Source: JAVMKJ01 sp031732875
GTDB taxonomy: Bacteria; Pseudomonadota; Gammaproteobacteria; Competibacterales; Competibacteraceae
Reading direction: 5' to 3'
DNA: 12,077 nucleotides
Assembly: GCA_031732875.1 (NCBI GenBank)
Contig: JAVMKL010000289.1
Span: 1 to 12,077, forward strand
Under the pieces are notes generated by a model, which ran no database searches, had not been told where the DNA came from, and saw nothing but the letters and a program-made list of their open reading frames with translations. Positions 6,504-12,077 of the stretch are shown one piece after another; the stretch's first letter is position 1, and each line of letters opens with the position of its first letter. The position numbers were made by a program, and so were the translations under genes.

Positions 6504-6866
6504 TCAGGCGATGCCGAGCGCGACCTTGGCGCGATTGGCCAGTTCGGCGAACGCCGGCTTGTCGAACACCGCCAGATCGGCCAGAACCTTGCGGTCGACC
6601 TCGATGGCAGCCTGCTTCAGGCCATTGATCAGTCGGCTGTAGGACAGGCCGTTCTCGCGGGCGCCGGCGTTGACGCGGACGATCCACAGCGCGCGGAACT
6701 CCCGTTTCTTCTGGCGACGGTCGCGATAGGCGTACTGGCCGGCCTTGATGACGGCCTGCTTGGCGACCCGAAACACCTTGCTGCGGGCGCCGTAATAGCC
6801 TTTGGCCTGTTTCAGGACTTTCTTGTGGCGGGCGTGGGCGGTAACGCCACGTTTCACTCGGGGCAT
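6504..6866 (-). CDS. rplT: 50S ribosomal protein L20
   Basis: A 120-residue basic protein (usual length about 118) that binds 23S rRNA early in large-subunit assembly. In known systems it also represses its own operon by binding the mRNA near infC-rpmI. The whole length matches the family: MPRVKRGVTAHARHKKVLK, AKGYYGARSKVFRVAKQAV, YAYRDRRQKKREFRALWI, RVNAGARENGLSYSRLINGL and the C-terminal helix ending AKVALGIA. The ATG at 6866 has GGAG 9 bases upstream. It follows rpmI by 26 bases and is the last gene before the pheS leader terminator. Confidence 0.98.
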   Translation of the reverse strand: MPRVKRGVTAHARHKKVLKQAKGYYGARSKVFRVAKQAVIKAGQYAYRDRRQKKREFRALWIVRVNAGARENGLSYSRLINGLKQAAIEVDRKVLADLAVFDKPAFAELANRAKVALGIA

Positions 6867-6892
6867 GGCTTAACTCTCCGATCCGGCGGGCA

Positions 6893-7090
6893 TCAATGAT
6901 AGGGCAGCATCCGGCGCACCGCCGGGACGTCCACCGCAGCCAGGGTGGTGGTGCCGCGTAGTTGGCGTTTCCGCTTGGTGCTCTTTTTGGTCAGAATGTG
7001 CCGGTGGTGCGAGTGGGAACACTTGTACTGGCCGGACCCGGTGCGGCTGAAACGCTTGGCCGCGCCACGGTTGGATTTCATCTTGGGCAT
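6893..7090 (-). CDS. rpmI: 50S ribosomal protein L35
   Basis: A 65-residue, strongly basic protein of normal length, opening MPKMKSNRGAAKRFSRTGSG, with HSHHRHILTKKSTKRKRQLRG and ending RRMLPYH, all hallmark L35 segments. It is a structural protein of the large ribosomal subunit. The ATG at 7090 has GGAG 7 bases upstream. It lies 86 bases downstream of infC, a gap holding a GC palindrome, and is followed by rplT, the conserved order infC-rpmI-rplT. Confidence 0.98.
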   Translation of the reverse strand: MPKMKSNRGAAKRFSRTGSGQYKCSHSHHRHILTKKSTKRKRQLRGTTTLAAVDVPAVRRMLPYH

Positions 7091-7132
7091 TGCATGACTC
7101 CGCGATTTAAAAAGGAAAATTCTGGGTCAACC

Positions 7133-7146
7133 CCGGCGCGCGCCGG
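7133..7146. promoter_or_regulatory. GC palindrome between infC and rpmI
   Basis: CCGGCGCGCGCCGG is a perfect 14-base palindrome in the 86-base infC-rpmI gap. In minus-strand reading it is followed by a TTGACC-like box and an A/T-rich stretch before the rpmI Shine-Dalgarno. In E. coli this region carries the L20 translational operator. Whether this structure plays that part is inference; an internal promoter is a weaker alternative. Confidence 0.35.
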
Positions 7147-7176
7147 AGGCGGAAAACGCTGGTCGCCGGAAGGGGC

Positions 7177-7698
7177 TTATTTCTTCTTGGTCGGCGCGAT
7201 GGTCATCACCATCTGTCGCCCTTCCATCCTGGGCCGTTGTTCCACCGAGCCGTAAGGAGCGAGATCGTCTTCGACGCGTTTGAGAAGGTTGATGCCCAGA
7301 TCCTGGTGCGCCATTTCGCGGCCCCGAAACCGCAGCGTCACCTTGGCTTTGTCGCCTTCGCTCAGGAAACGGATCAGGTTGCGTAGTTTGACCTGATAGT
7401 CTCCTTCGTCCGTGCCTGGACGGAACTTGATTTCCTTGATCTGGATCTGTTTTTGTTTCTTCTTCGCTTCCTGCTGCTTCTTGGCCTGCTCGAACCGATA
7501 CTTGCCATAGTCCATGATACGGCAAACCGGCGGCTTGGCGCTCGGGGAGATTTCCACCAGATCCAGTTCGGCTTCCTCGGCCATCCGCCTGGCTTGCACC
7601 AGGGGGACGATTCCGGCCTGCTCGCCATCCTGATCGATCAGGCGCACTTCGCGCCCGGTGATCTCGTCGTTGAGCCGGAGTTCATTGTTTGCGGCGAT
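7177..7698 (-). CDS. infC: Translation initiation factor IF-3, ATC start
   Basis: IF3 binds the 30S subunit, prevents early 50S joining and checks the start codon. From the ATC at 7698 the product is 173 residues (E. coli 180). It has an N-terminal domain (about 6-70) with DEITGREVRLI and LVEISPSAKPPVCRIMDYGKY, a Lys/Gln-rich linker (71-88), the IF3 signature KFRPGTDEGDY (91-101) and a C-terminal domain ending EGRQMVMTIAPTKKK. No ATG, GTG or TTG suits the full length: the GTG at 7647 would remove 17 residues of conserved N-terminus and lacks a ribosome binding site. ATC follows the strong GGGAGG (7707-7712) by 8 bases. Non-canonical starts (ATT, ATA, ATC) are typical of infC, because IF3 itself discriminates against them and so limits its own synthesis. 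thrS ends 18 bases upstream. Confidence 0.96.
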   Translation of the reverse strand: MAANNELRLNDEITGREVRLIDQDGEQAGIVPLVQARRMAEEAELDLVEISPSAKPPVCRIMDYGKYRFEQAKKQQEAKKKQKQIQIKEIKFRPGTDEGDYQVKLRNLIRFLSEGDKAKVTLRFRGREMAHQDLGINLLKRVEDDLAPYGSVEQRPRMEGRQMVMTIAPTKKK

Positions 7699-7706
7699 GT
7701 TGCTGT

Positions 7707-7712
7707 CCTCCC
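7707..7712 (-). promoter_or_regulatory. Strong Shine-Dalgarno deciding the infC ATC start
   Basis: GGGAGG on the minus strand, 8 bases before ATC at 7696-7698, in the 18-base gap after the thrS stop. It is the best ribosome binding site near the IF3 N-terminus, and no standard start codon lies at the right distance. Confidence 0.8.
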
Positions 7713-7716
7713 GTGA

Positions 7717-9633
7717 TTATTCGGTTCGTCCGCGCCGGGCGATGTCGGCTTGCAGGAACTCCACGAAAGCCGTCGGACTCATGCTGCCTAAATCCTTGCC
7801 AGCGCGGGTGCGTACAGCGACGGTCTCCGTCTGCATCTCACGGTCGCCAACGACCAGGAGGTACGGAACGCGCTGCAAAGTATGCTCGCGGATTTTAAAG
7901 CCGATTTTCTCGTTTCTCAAGTCGGATGCGACGCGGAAACCTTGTTGCATAAGGAATTTTTCGACCTGGACGGCATACTCGGCCTGATGGTCGGTGATGT
8001 CGAGCACCACCGCCTGCACCGGAGCCAGCCAGGCGGGCAGCGCCCCGGCGTACTGTTCGATCAGAATGCCGATGAACCGTTCCAGCGAGCCGAGGATCGC
8101 CCGGTGCAGCATGACCGGCACCCGCCTGCCGCCGTCCTCGGCGATGTAGTGGGCATCCAGCCGGCCCGGCATCGAGAAATCCACCTGAATGGTGCCGCAC
8201 TGCCAGAGCCGGTCCAGGCAGTCGCGCAGCACGAACTCGATCTTGGGGCCGTAGAAGGCGCCCTCGCCGGGCTTCAGCGTCCACGGCAGGTCGGTGCGGT
8301 TCAGCGCCAGTTCCAGCGCCTTTTCGGCCTTGTCCCACACCTCGTCGCTGCCGACCCGCTGGTCCGGCCGGGTGGCCAGGGCCAGTCGCACCTCGCTGAA
8401 GCCGAAATCGGCGTAGACCCGGAACAGCAAATCCATGAACGCCGAGACTTCGGGCTGGATCTGGTCTTCGGTGCAGAAAATGTGGGCGTCGTCCTGGACG
8501 AAGTTGCGCACCCGCATCAACCCGTGCAGGGTGCCGGACGGCTCGTTGCGGTGGCAGGAACCGAACTCGGCCAGCCGCAGCGGCAGGTCGCGGTAGCTCT
8601 TCAAGCCCTGGTTGTAGATCTGAATGTGGCAGGGGCAGTTCATCGGCTTGACCGCGTAGTCACGATTTTCCGACGCGGTGGTGAACATGTCGGCGCGGAA
8701 TTTCTCCCAGTGGCCGGACCGTTCCCACAGGCTGCGGTCCACGATCTGCGGGGTGTGGACTTCCTGGTAGCCGTGCTCGCGCAGCAGTTGGCGGATATAG
8801 TTCTGAATCTCGACGTAGATGCGCCAGCCGCGGTCGTGCCAGAACACCATGCCCGGCGCCTCTTCCTGGACATGGAACAGGTCGAGCGCCTTGCCGACCC
8901 GGCGGTGGTCGCGCTTTTCGGCTTCCTCCAGCCGGTGCAGGTAAGCCTTCAGCGCTTTCTGATCCAGCCAGGCGGTGCCGTAGATGCGCTGGAGCATCTC
9001 GTTGCGGGAATCGCCGCGCCAGTAGGCGCCCGCCACCTTCATCAGCCTGAACGCCTTGAGCCGGCCGGTGGAGGGCACGTGCGGGCCGCGGCAGAGGTCG
9101 ATGAAATCGCCCTGCCGGTACAGCGAAATGTCCTCGCCGGATGGAATGTCGGCGATGATCTGGGCCTTGTACTCCTCGCCCATGGCGCGGAAAAAGGCCA
9201 CTGCTTCGTCGCGCGGCATGACCGAACGTTCCACCGGAATGTCCCGCGCCGCGAGTTCCTCCATCCGCGCCTGGATGCGCTCCAGATCCTCGGGGGTGAA
9301 GGGACGCTCGAAGGCGAAGTCGTAATAGAAGCCGTTCTCGATCACCGGGCCGATGGTGACCTGGGCGCCTGGATGGAGTTGCTTGACGGCGTGCGCCAGC
9401 AGATGGGCGCTGGAATGGCGGATGATCTCCAGTCCTTCCGGATCGCGTTCGGTGAGGATGGTCAGATTCGCGTCCCGCGCGAGGATATGCGAAGTGTCGA
9501 CCAGGCGGCCATCGACTTTGCCGGCCAGGGCGGCCTTGGCCAGCCCCGGCCCGATCGCGGCGGCGATCTCGCCAACGCTGACCGGCCCGTCGAAGACGCG
9601 CTGGCTGCCATCGGGGAGCGTGATGATCGGCAT
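7717..9633 (-). CDS. thrS: Threonine-tRNA ligase
   Basis: A 638-residue class II synthetase (E. coli 642) that charges tRNA-Thr. Domains: TGS (1-61); the editing domain, which removes Ser from tRNA-Thr, with HSSAH (H73, H77) and CRGPH (C181, H185); the catalytic core (about 242-535) with motif 2 at EFGSCHRNEPSG and motif 3 at MLHRAILGSLERF; and the anticodon-binding domain (about 536-638). The zinc ligands that select Thr over Val are all present: C333, H384 and H510. I start at the ATG at 9633 (MPIITLPDGSQ), as in E. coli, not at the longer open frame to 9756, which reads into a terminator. GGAG lies 10 bases upstream. It is the first protein gene of the cluster, preceded by tRNA-Val and a large hairpin. 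Confidence 0.98.
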   Translation of the reverse strand: MPIITLPDGSQRVFDGPVSVGEIAAAIGPGLAKAALAGKVDGRLVDTSHILARDANLTILTERDPEGLEIIRHSSAHLLAHAVKQLHPGAQVTIGPVIENGFYYDFAFERPFTPEDLERIQARMEELAARDIPVERSVMPRDEAVAFFRAMGEEYKAQIIADIPSGEDISLYRQGDFIDLCRGPHVPSTGRLKAFRLMKVAGAYWRGDSRNEMLQRIYGTAWLDQKALKAYLHRLEEAEKRDHRRVGKALDLFHVQEEAPGMVFWHDRGWRIYVEIQNYIRQLLREHGYQEVHTPQIVDRSLWERSGHWEKFRADMFTTASENRDYAVKPMNCPCHIQIYNQGLKSYRDLPLRLAEFGSCHRNEPSGTLHGLMRVRNFVQDDAHIFCTEDQIQPEVSAFMDLLFRVYADFGFSEVRLALATRPDQRVGSDEVWDKAEKALELALNRTDLPWTLKPGEGAFYGPKIEFVLRDCLDRLWQCGTIQVDFSMPGRLDAHYIAEDGGRRVPVMLHRAILGSLERFIGILIEQYAGALPAWLAPVQAVVLDITDHQAEYAVQVEKFLMQQGFRVASDLRNEKIGFKIREHTLQRVPYLLVVGDREMQTETVAVRTRAGKDLGSMSPTAFVEFLQADIARRGRTE

Positions 9634-9674
9634 CGTTGCAACTCTCCATGATCCGCTGAGTGTTTCGCCCGGGG

Positions 9675-9730
9675 TGAAAAATAAAGGGCGCGCCATGAAA
9701 CCCTTCTTTTGGAAGGAAGGCGCGCCCTTT
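9675..9730 (-). terminator. Large terminator after tRNA-Val, in front of thrS
   Basis: AAAGGGCGCGCC (9719-9730) and GGCGCGCCCTTT (9683-9694) form a perfect 12-bp stem on the minus strand, followed by ATTTTT. The 24-base loop holds a smaller hairpin (CCTTC/GAAGG). It ends 34 bases after the tRNA-Val 3' end and 41 bases before the thrS ATG. It certainly has terminator form for the tRNA. If thrS is transcribed from a promoter upstream of it, it would also act as an attenuator in the thrS leader. Confidence 0.8.
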
Positions 9731-9763
9731 GTAAACCGGTCTGCTCTGCAACTCACAAAAATC

Positions 9764-9840
9764 TGGTAGGCGCGATTGGACTCGAACCAACGACCCCCAC
9801 CATGTCAAGGTGGTGCTCTAACCAACTGAGCTACGCGCCT
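9764..9840 (-). tRNA. tRNA-Val (anticodon GAC)
   Basis: A 77-nt cloverleaf. Acceptor AGGCGCG pairs with CGCGCCT, then discriminator A and an encoded CCA. The D arm is AGCTCAGTTGGTTAGAGC. The anticodon stem CCACC/GGTGG encloses TTGACAT, giving anticodon GAC. The T arm has GGTTCGAGTCC. The anticodon arm is the same as in E. coli valV/valW tRNAs. It reads GUC/GUU codons. The first pair is A1-U72. It has a good promoter (9857-9885) and a strong terminator before thrS. Confidence 0.97.
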
Positions 9841-9856
9841 GAGCGATAGGCGCGGA

Positions 9857-9915
9857 AGATTAACCAAAGGCGGCGGGCTTGGCAAGAGAATAAACGAGAA
9901 TAAACGATTTTTTCC
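9857..9915 (-). promoter_or_regulatory. Sigma-70 promoter of tRNA-Val with UP-like element
   Basis: On the minus strand, -35 TTGCCA (9880-9885) and -10 TAATCT (9857-9862) are exactly 17 bp apart. A GC-rich discriminator (TCCGCGCC) follows, the type linked to stringent control of stable RNA genes. Directly upstream of the -35 box is an A/T-rich stretch built from two tandem copies of a 10-base unit (9887-9896 and 9897-9906, CGTTTATTCT in minus reading) plus a run of A, resembling an UP element. The mature tRNA begins 16 bases after the -10 box. Confidence 0.7.
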
Positions 9916-9920
9916 ATCCT

Positions 9921-9938
9921 GCCCCGGCGTTCCGGGGC
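9921..9938 (-). other. Short GC hairpin downstream of the alpha-amylase gene
   Basis: GCCCCGG and CCGGGGC form a 7-bp stem with a 4-base loop, 56 bases past the amylase stop. No U-tract follows in minus reading (AGGATGG comes first), so it is a poor rho-independent terminator, though it is the only 3'-end candidate seen for the amylase transcript before the tRNA-Val promoter. Confidence 0.35.
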
Positions 9939-9993
9939 GTCCGCCAACGCCGCCCGTCCCGGCTCGCCGCCGGCGGGTGACCGTCGAGCATTC

Positions 9994-11469
9994 CTATTCC
10001 TGAATCCACACCGAGACCGAACCGCCCCGGCAGTGGAACTCGCCCCAGCCGGCGTCGTTGGTATGAACCGGTTCCGCGACCTGCCCGGTCAGGTCCACGA
10101 ACCTGGCGTTGGGTTTGCCGACTTCCATCCATTTGCCGCCGCCGGGTCCGTCGCTCAACAGTACCGCCATGGCCTTGGGGTGCTCGGCGTCGCCCAGCCG
10201 GGTCCAGCCGACCCGGTTCCAGTGATCGAAATAATCGTATTGGGAGCCGTGGGCATGGTGGCGACGGGCGTGGAGGAATTGGTCGATCAGCGCGCGGTGG
10301 GAGGGCAGCACGATCCGATAGAGTTGACCGTCCCGACCCCGGTCCTCGTATTCGGCGCCGTAATAGTCGGCATGGAACACGCAGGGATAGCCTTCCCGCC
10401 GCAGCAGGATCATGGCGTAGGCCAGCGGCTTGAACCACGGTTCGACCACCGATTCCAGGGCTTGCAGGGGTTGCGAGTCGTGGTTTTCCACGAAGGTAAC
10501 CGCCTGATACGGCCGCTGCTGCATGAGAGTGCCGTCCAGGATGCGCCGCATGTCGTAATTGCCGCCCATGCGGCTGGCGGAATGGAAGTTGTAATGCAGC
10601 GCCACGTCGAACAGGGACATTCGCGGTCCCAGACGATTCAGGTACAGGTGCAGGTTGTTGACGTCGGGGGACCAGTACTCGCCCACGGCGAACAGATCCC
10701 TGCCGGCGTGGTCCGCCATCGCGTCCAGCCAGGTCGGGAAAAACCAGGCGGCAATGTGTTTGATGGCGTCGAGTCGAAAACCGTCGACGCCGGTGGTGTC
10801 GAGATACCACTTTCCCCACCGGATCAGTTCGGCTCGCACCTCTTCGTTCTGGAAATCGAGGTCGCAACCCATCAGGTAGGCAAAATTGCCTCTCTCCAGG
10901 GAGACCTGGTCGTCGAATTGCTTGCCTTCGAACAGGTAGATCATGCCCGATTCCCGGGTCCTGGCGTCGTAATCGACCGCATCGAAATGCTGCCAGCGCC
11001 ACTCGAAGGGCGAGTATTGGCTCCGGCGCCCCGGAAAGTGGAAGTGGGTGTACACCTCGACTTCCCGTGGTTCTCCCCTTGGATGGAGGCGGTCATCCTG
11101 GAGGAATGGCGTGGCCCGGGCGATTTCCGTGGCATCGCCGCCGATGCGATGGTTGAGGACGGCATCGGCGTAGACCTGGAGTCCGGCGGCGCGCAGCGCG
11201 ACGATGGCCTGGAGGTATTGCCGGCGGGTTCCGTACCTGGTGCGAACCGAACCTTTTTGTTCGAACTCGCCGAGATCGTACAGATCGTAGACTCCATAAC
11301 CGACATCGCCGCTGCCCCCGAATCCCTTGTAGGCGGGTGGCAACCACAGGGCGGTGAATCCGGCTTGGGCGAGTGCGTCCGCTCGGCTGCTCACCTCGTC
11401 CCAGAGGCTGCCGTCGTCCGGAGAATACCAGTGGAAGTACTGCATCATTACGCCGTTCAACTCGGTCAT
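9994..11469 (-). CDS. amyA: Cytoplasmic alpha-amylase (GH13)
   Basis: A 491-residue glycoside hydrolase family 13 enzyme cutting internal alpha-1,4 bonds of maltodextrins, glycogen or starch. Conserved regions in order: DAVLNHR (102-108) with the ligand and active-site Asp/Asn/His; GVDGFRLDAIKH (227-238) with nucleophile D234; AVGEYW (261-266) with acid/base E264; and FVENHDS (326-332) with D331, the transition-state-stabilising Asp. A C-terminal beta domain follows (about 395-491, ending SVSVWIQE). There is no signal peptide: MTELNGVMMQYFHWYSP starts directly with the first barrel strand. Length and opening resemble E. coli AmyA (495 aa), a cytoplasmic enzyme, hence the symbol. The ATG at 11469 has GGAG 5 bases upstream. 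No glycogen genes are adjacent, so the natural substrate is inferred. It appears to be a single-gene unit. Confidence 0.95.
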   Translation of the reverse strand: MTELNGVMMQYFHWYSPDDGSLWDEVSSRADALAQAGFTALWLPPAYKGFGGSGDVGYGVYDLYDLGEFEQKGSVRTRYGTRRQYLQAIVALRAAGLQVYADAVLNHRIGGDATEIARATPFLQDDRLHPRGEPREVEVYTHFHFPGRRSQYSPFEWRWQHFDAVDYDARTRESGMIYLFEGKQFDDQVSLERGNFAYLMGCDLDFQNEEVRAELIRWGKWYLDTTGVDGFRLDAIKHIAAWFFPTWLDAMADHAGRDLFAVGEYWSPDVNNLHLYLNRLGPRMSLFDVALHYNFHSASRMGGNYDMRRILDGTLMQQRPYQAVTFVENHDSQPLQALESVVEPWFKPLAYAMILLRREGYPCVFHADYYGAEYEDRGRDGQLYRIVLPSHRALIDQFLHARRHHAHGSQYDYFDHWNRVGWTRLGDAEHPKAMAVLLSDGPGGGKWMEVGKPNARFVDLTGQVAEPVHTNDAGWGEFHCRGGSVSVWIQE

Positions 11470-11506
11470 CGTTGCTCCCGAAAAAATCAGCCCACCGGAT
11501 GGAGTT

Positions 11507-11535
11507 TAGCGTAGAAAACTTCCATGACTGTGCAA
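11507..11535 (-). promoter_or_regulatory. Possible promoter of the alpha-amylase gene
   Basis: On the minus strand TTGCAC (11530-11535) is followed after about 16-17 bases by a weak -10-like TACGCT/ACGCTA, roughly 40 bases before the ATG at 11469. Both boxes are poor matches to sigma-70, so this is tentative. Confidence 0.25.
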
Positions 11536-11621
11536 GTTGCACGGGTCGAAATCGATCCGCTCGACTGCCGAGACACGGATGTTTTATATCAATTCCGTAT
11601 AGGTTTTATGCCGTTTGGCGC

Positions 11622-11700
11622 ATGGCGTAGGTTGGGCAAAAGCGTAGCATTGCCCAACAACAAATCGGGATGTTGGGCTTCACGACGTTCAGCCCAACGA
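11622..11700. repeat. Double-hairpin palindromic repeat (GTTGGGC type)
   Basis: The 7-mer GTTGGGC and its complement alternate four times: GTTGGGCAA (11631-11639) with TTGCCCAAC (11650-11658), then GTTGGGCT (11672-11679) with AGCCCAAC (11691-11698). Each pair forms a perfect stem of 9 or 8 bp with a 10-11-base loop. The motif GTAGGTTGGGC...GCCCAAC is, from memory, of a kind found as dispersed intergenic repeats in many bacterial genomes, often multi-copy. It could be a REP/MITE-like element. Only one unit is seen in this window. Confidence 0.65.
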
Positions 11701-11789
11701 TCATGTCGTTGGAACGTCACCCCGGACGATGAAAGTCGGTACTTTCATGGCAACCTACCAAAAGCTAAAAGCTCGATATCCATTCGGAA

Positions 11790-12077
11790 ATGGTATTAAC
11801 TCGAACGAAACGGTTACCTGATCCCGAGAATTCCGTCGATTGCGCGGGCGGGGTTTTCGCAACGACGCGGTTCCAGCGGACGGCGCGCTACGTCGAACTG
11901 TCGCTCGATCAGCTCAAGGAGTTTTGGAAGGGTCGGCTGGAAGGCGGAGCGCCGGTGGCGGCCAGGGACGGGCAAAGCCAGGTCGCCATGGACCGCGCCG
12001 GCTGCTCGCGCGTTCCTGTCGGGCGATCCAAACTCCTCAGGGTTCCGGATCGAAGAAGTAGTGCCAGGGCTCATCCG
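11790..12077 (+). CDS. Possible gene fragment, open to the window edge
   Basis: From the ATG at 11790 one plus frame stays open for 96 codons to the window end. The first 18 or so codons are AT-rich and look like intergenic sequence, but from about 11850 third positions are nearly all G/C, and the peptide is plausible (ARYVELSLDQLKEFWKGRLE, GGAPVAARDGQSQVAMDRAG). After about 12000 the codon pattern weakens, and the frame overlaps a minus-strand candidate. It may be a truncated remnant with a lost 5' end or a real partial gene. The family is not recognised. No Shine-Dalgarno is seen at 11790. Confidence 0.3.
   Translation, partial: MVLTRTKRLPDPENSVDCAGGVFATTRFQRTARYVELSLDQLKEFWKGRLEGGAPVAARDGQSQVAMDRAGCSRVPVGRSKLLRVPDRRSSARAHP
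12037..12077 (-). CDS. Possible C-terminal end of a minus-strand protein
   Basis: Entering from the right edge, the minus frame reads DEPWHYFFDPEP and stops at TGA (12037-12039). The aromatic, acidic tail and G/C-rich third positions look like a real protein end, and most genes here are on the minus strand. With only 12 residues no family can be named. It conflicts with the plus-strand candidate over the same bases; at most one is functional. Confidence 0.3.
   Translation of the reverse strand, partial: DEPWHYFFDPEP

Larger units (their letters stand above)
11470..11789. other. Non-coding region upstream of the amylase, with palindromic repeats
   Basis: No convincing gene. A plus frame from 11524 to 11799 is open, but it has no ribosome binding site and reads straight through the hairpin repeat at 11622-11700, so I regard it as chance. 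The stretch also holds a weak amylase promoter candidate and a separate perfect 8-bp stem with a 4-base loop at 11729-11748 (ATGAAAGT/ACTTTCAT). It is less GC-rich than the flanking genes. Confidence 0.5.

Noticed and set aside
4752..6899. Plus-strand open frame (about 715 codons) opposite pheT, pheS and rplT
   Set aside because: It crosses three conserved minus-strand genes and two hairpins and has no ribosome binding site or recognisable domain.
7882..9651. Plus-strand open frame (about 589 codons) opposite thrS
   Set aside because: It is a shadow of thrS, whose catalytic, editing and zinc residues are all intact on the minus strand.
9633..9756. N-terminal extension of thrS by 41 codons
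   Set aside because: The extension is encoded by the terminator hairpin, and family alignment starts at MPIITLPDG.
10033..11514. Plus-strand open frame (about 493 codons) opposite the alpha-amylase
   Set aside because: It mirrors the amylase gene; all GH13 catalytic motifs are on the minus strand.
11622..11700. CRISPR array
   Set aside because: The short alternating inverted copies have no regular spacer length; it is a palindromic repeat.
11524..11799. 91-codon plus-strand frame starting MTVQVARVEIDPLD
   Set aside because: It has no Shine-Dalgarno and reads through the double-hairpin repeat and a third stem; the coding pattern is not maintained.

Overview
The window is GC-rich bacterial DNA, and its core is the translation and IHF gene cluster typical of Gammaproteobacteria, on the minus strand: tRNA-Val(GAC) - thrS - infC - rpmI - rplT - pheS - pheT - ihfA - tRNA-Pro(GGG). 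The gene order is essentially that of E. coli (thrS-infC-rpmI-rplT-pheM-pheST-ihfA), and both tRNAs match gammaproteobacterial tRNAs closely. I would place it in a gammaproteobacterium outside the Enterobacterales. Genus cannot be read from this sequence.

Layout, left to right: (1) 1-149, plus strand, the C-terminal end of a GFA/CENP-V-like zinc protein; (2) 243-1139, minus, a secreted protein of unknown family; (3) 1253-1687, minus, a small lipoprotein in an AT-rich patch; (4) 1745-2090, no gene, but an imperfect 35-nt repeat and a terminator-like palindrome; (5) 2091-2460, plus, a decayed SnoaL/NTF2-like pseudogene with one nonsense codon and two frameshifts; (6) 2474-9930, minus, the tRNA-Val to tRNA-Pro cluster with promoters, terminators and leader hairpins; (7) 9994-11469, minus, a cytoplasmic GH13 alpha-amylase; (8) 11470-12077, a non-coding stretch with a palindromic repeat, then two weak and conflicting coding signals at the right edge.

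The core genes supply translation factors (IF3), large-subunit proteins L35 and L20, two aminoacyl-tRNA synthetases and the IHF alpha subunit. Visible control signals include a strong tRNA-Val promoter with an AT-rich upstream element, a large terminator between tRNA-Val and thrS, an ATC start codon with a strong Shine-Dalgarno for infC, a palindrome between infC and rpmI, a double hairpin with a U-tract between rplT and pheS but no pheM-like leader peptide, and a promoter and perfect 12-bp terminator flanking tRNA-Pro.

I found no CRISPR array, insertion sequence, phage or evident new defence or biosynthetic system. The points worth a second look are regulatory (pheS leader, thrS leader, infC start), degenerative (SnoaL pseudogene) and repeat-related (1685/1884 and 11622-11700).
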